14,778 nucleotides of DNA from an uncultured Eubacteriales bacterium. GTDB taxonomy: Bacteria > Bacillota > Clostridia > Peptostreptococcales > Anaerovoracaceae. The stretch spans positions 1 through 14,778 of the forward strand of contig CADCRD010000074.1 of NCBI GenBank assembly GCA_902803725.1, given 5' to 3'. Every line of letters starts with the position of its first letter. Within the stretch, counting starts at the first letter, position 1. This document shows, one piece after another, positions 14,335-14,778 of the stretch. Position numbers and translations under genes: made by a program. The notes under the pieces were generated by a model. That model ran no database searches and was not told where the DNA came from. It saw only the letters and a program-made list of their open reading frames with translations.

Positions 14335-14778
14335 ATGGATGACTACAAAAAATACATCAGAAATTTCAGCATCATAGCACATATCGATCATGGCAAATCC
14401 ACTCTTGCTGACCGTATTCTGGAAAACACCGGTGTAGTTGCCAAGAGGGATATGAAAGAGCAGTTTCTTGATAATATGGATCTTGAACGTGAGCGCGGCA
14501 TTACCATTAAGCTGCAGACAACAAGGCTGGCATACAAGGCTTCTGACGGTAATGAATACATATTCAATCTGATCGATACGCCGGGACATGTGGACTTTAA
14601 CTATGAAGTTTCAAGGTCGCTGGCCGCCTGTGAGGGTGCTGTACTCATTGTTGATGCGACGCAGGGAGTCGAAGCCCAGACTCTGGCAAACGTCTATCTT
14701 GCCATGGATGAAGATCTGGAGATAATGCCTGTTTTAAATAAGATCGATCTGCCGAGTGCAAGACCTGAAGAGGTAAGG
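14335..14778 (+). CDS. lepA: Elongation factor 4 (LepA), 3'-truncated by the window edge
   Basis: Ribosome-bound translational GTPase thought to help remobilise stalled ribosomes or aid 30S biogenesis. Only the first 148 of about 600 residues are visible, all within the GTP-binding domain. Present are the P-loop AHIDHGKST (G1), RERGITIK (G2), DTPGH (G3) and NKIDLPSA (G4). IRNFSIIAHIDHGKSTLADR, MDLERERGITIKLQT and VEAQTLANVYLA are LepA signatures; the last distinguishes it from TypA/BipA and EF-G. The ATG is preceded by AAAAGGGT with about nine bases of spacing. Divergent from rpsT. Confidence 0.96.
   Translation, partial: MDDYKKYIRNFSIIAHIDHGKSTLADRILENTGVVAKRDMKEQFLDNMDLERERGITIKLQTTRLAYKASDGNEYIFNLIDTPGHVDFNYEVSRSLAACEGAVLIVDATQGVEAQTLANVYLAMDEDLEIMPVLNKIDLPSARPEEVR

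Noticed and set aside
14335..14778. Identification of the terminal GTPase as TypA/BipA or EF-G
   Set aside because: The VEAQTLANVYLA and NKIDLPSA segments and the adjacency to rpsT are characteristic of LepA.
1..14778. Mobile elements, CRISPR arrays, tRNA or rRNA genes, prophage or defence genes
   Set aside because: No transposase or integrase, no regularly spaced direct repeats, no tRNA-like cloverleaf and no toxin-antitoxin pair could be seen; composition is even apart from AT-rich intergenic regions.

Overview
The window reads as chromosomal DNA from a low-to-mid GC member of the Bacillota, most likely class Clostridia. The evidence is indirect: AGA/AGG and ATA codons are common, strong AGGAGG-type ribosome binding sites precede many genes, pyruvate carboxylase is a single long chain, PyrD is the class 1B type paired with PyrK, there is a short Clostridia-type DtxR regulator, and rpsT sits beside lepA. 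A non-spore-forming anaerobe is possible because no gpr protease gene lies between rpsT and lepA, but a finer placement is not supported.

Layout. (1) 1-2889: pyruvate carboxylase, missing its N-terminus at the window edge, followed by two hairpins, the second a textbook terminator. (2) 3008-3314: AT-rich leader with overlapping inverted repeats and a likely promoter. (3) 3315-9365: a seven-gene pyrimidine operon, pyrC-pyrK-pyrD-pyrF-pyrE-pyrB-pyrI, ending in a bidirectional terminator. (4) 9437-10564, minus strand: deoD-type purine nucleoside phosphorylase followed by a DtxR-family metal regulator, probably co-transcribed. (5) 10869-13750, plus strand: an AMP-forming acyl-CoA synthetase-like enzyme and a secreted glycosyl-hydrolase-like (GHL10) protein, ending in a second bidirectional terminator. 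(6) rpsT on the minus strand and the start of lepA on the plus strand, divergently transcribed from promoters whose -35 elements overlap.

How the genes work together. The pyr operon encodes every step from carbamoyl phosphate to UMP: PyrB/PyrI make carbamoyl aspartate, PyrC closes the ring, PyrD/PyrK oxidise dihydroorotate, PyrE adds ribose phosphate and PyrF decarboxylates OMP. Carbamoyl phosphate synthetase (carA/carB) and the regulator pyrR are not in the window. PyrI implies allosteric control of aspartate transcarbamoylase by nucleotides. Pyruvate carboxylase supplies oxaloacetate and hence aspartate, a pyrimidine precursor, but the two terminators separate it from the pyr operon. The DeoD enzyme serves purine salvage.

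The region is mostly core metabolism and translation. I did not find a convincing new defence, mobile or biosynthetic system. The points most worth a second look are the shared rpsT/lepA promoter zone, the alternating repeats ahead of the pyr promoter, the unexplained acyl-CoA synthetase/GHL10 pair, the deoD-dtxR pairing and the altered nucleotide-binding loop of PyrK.
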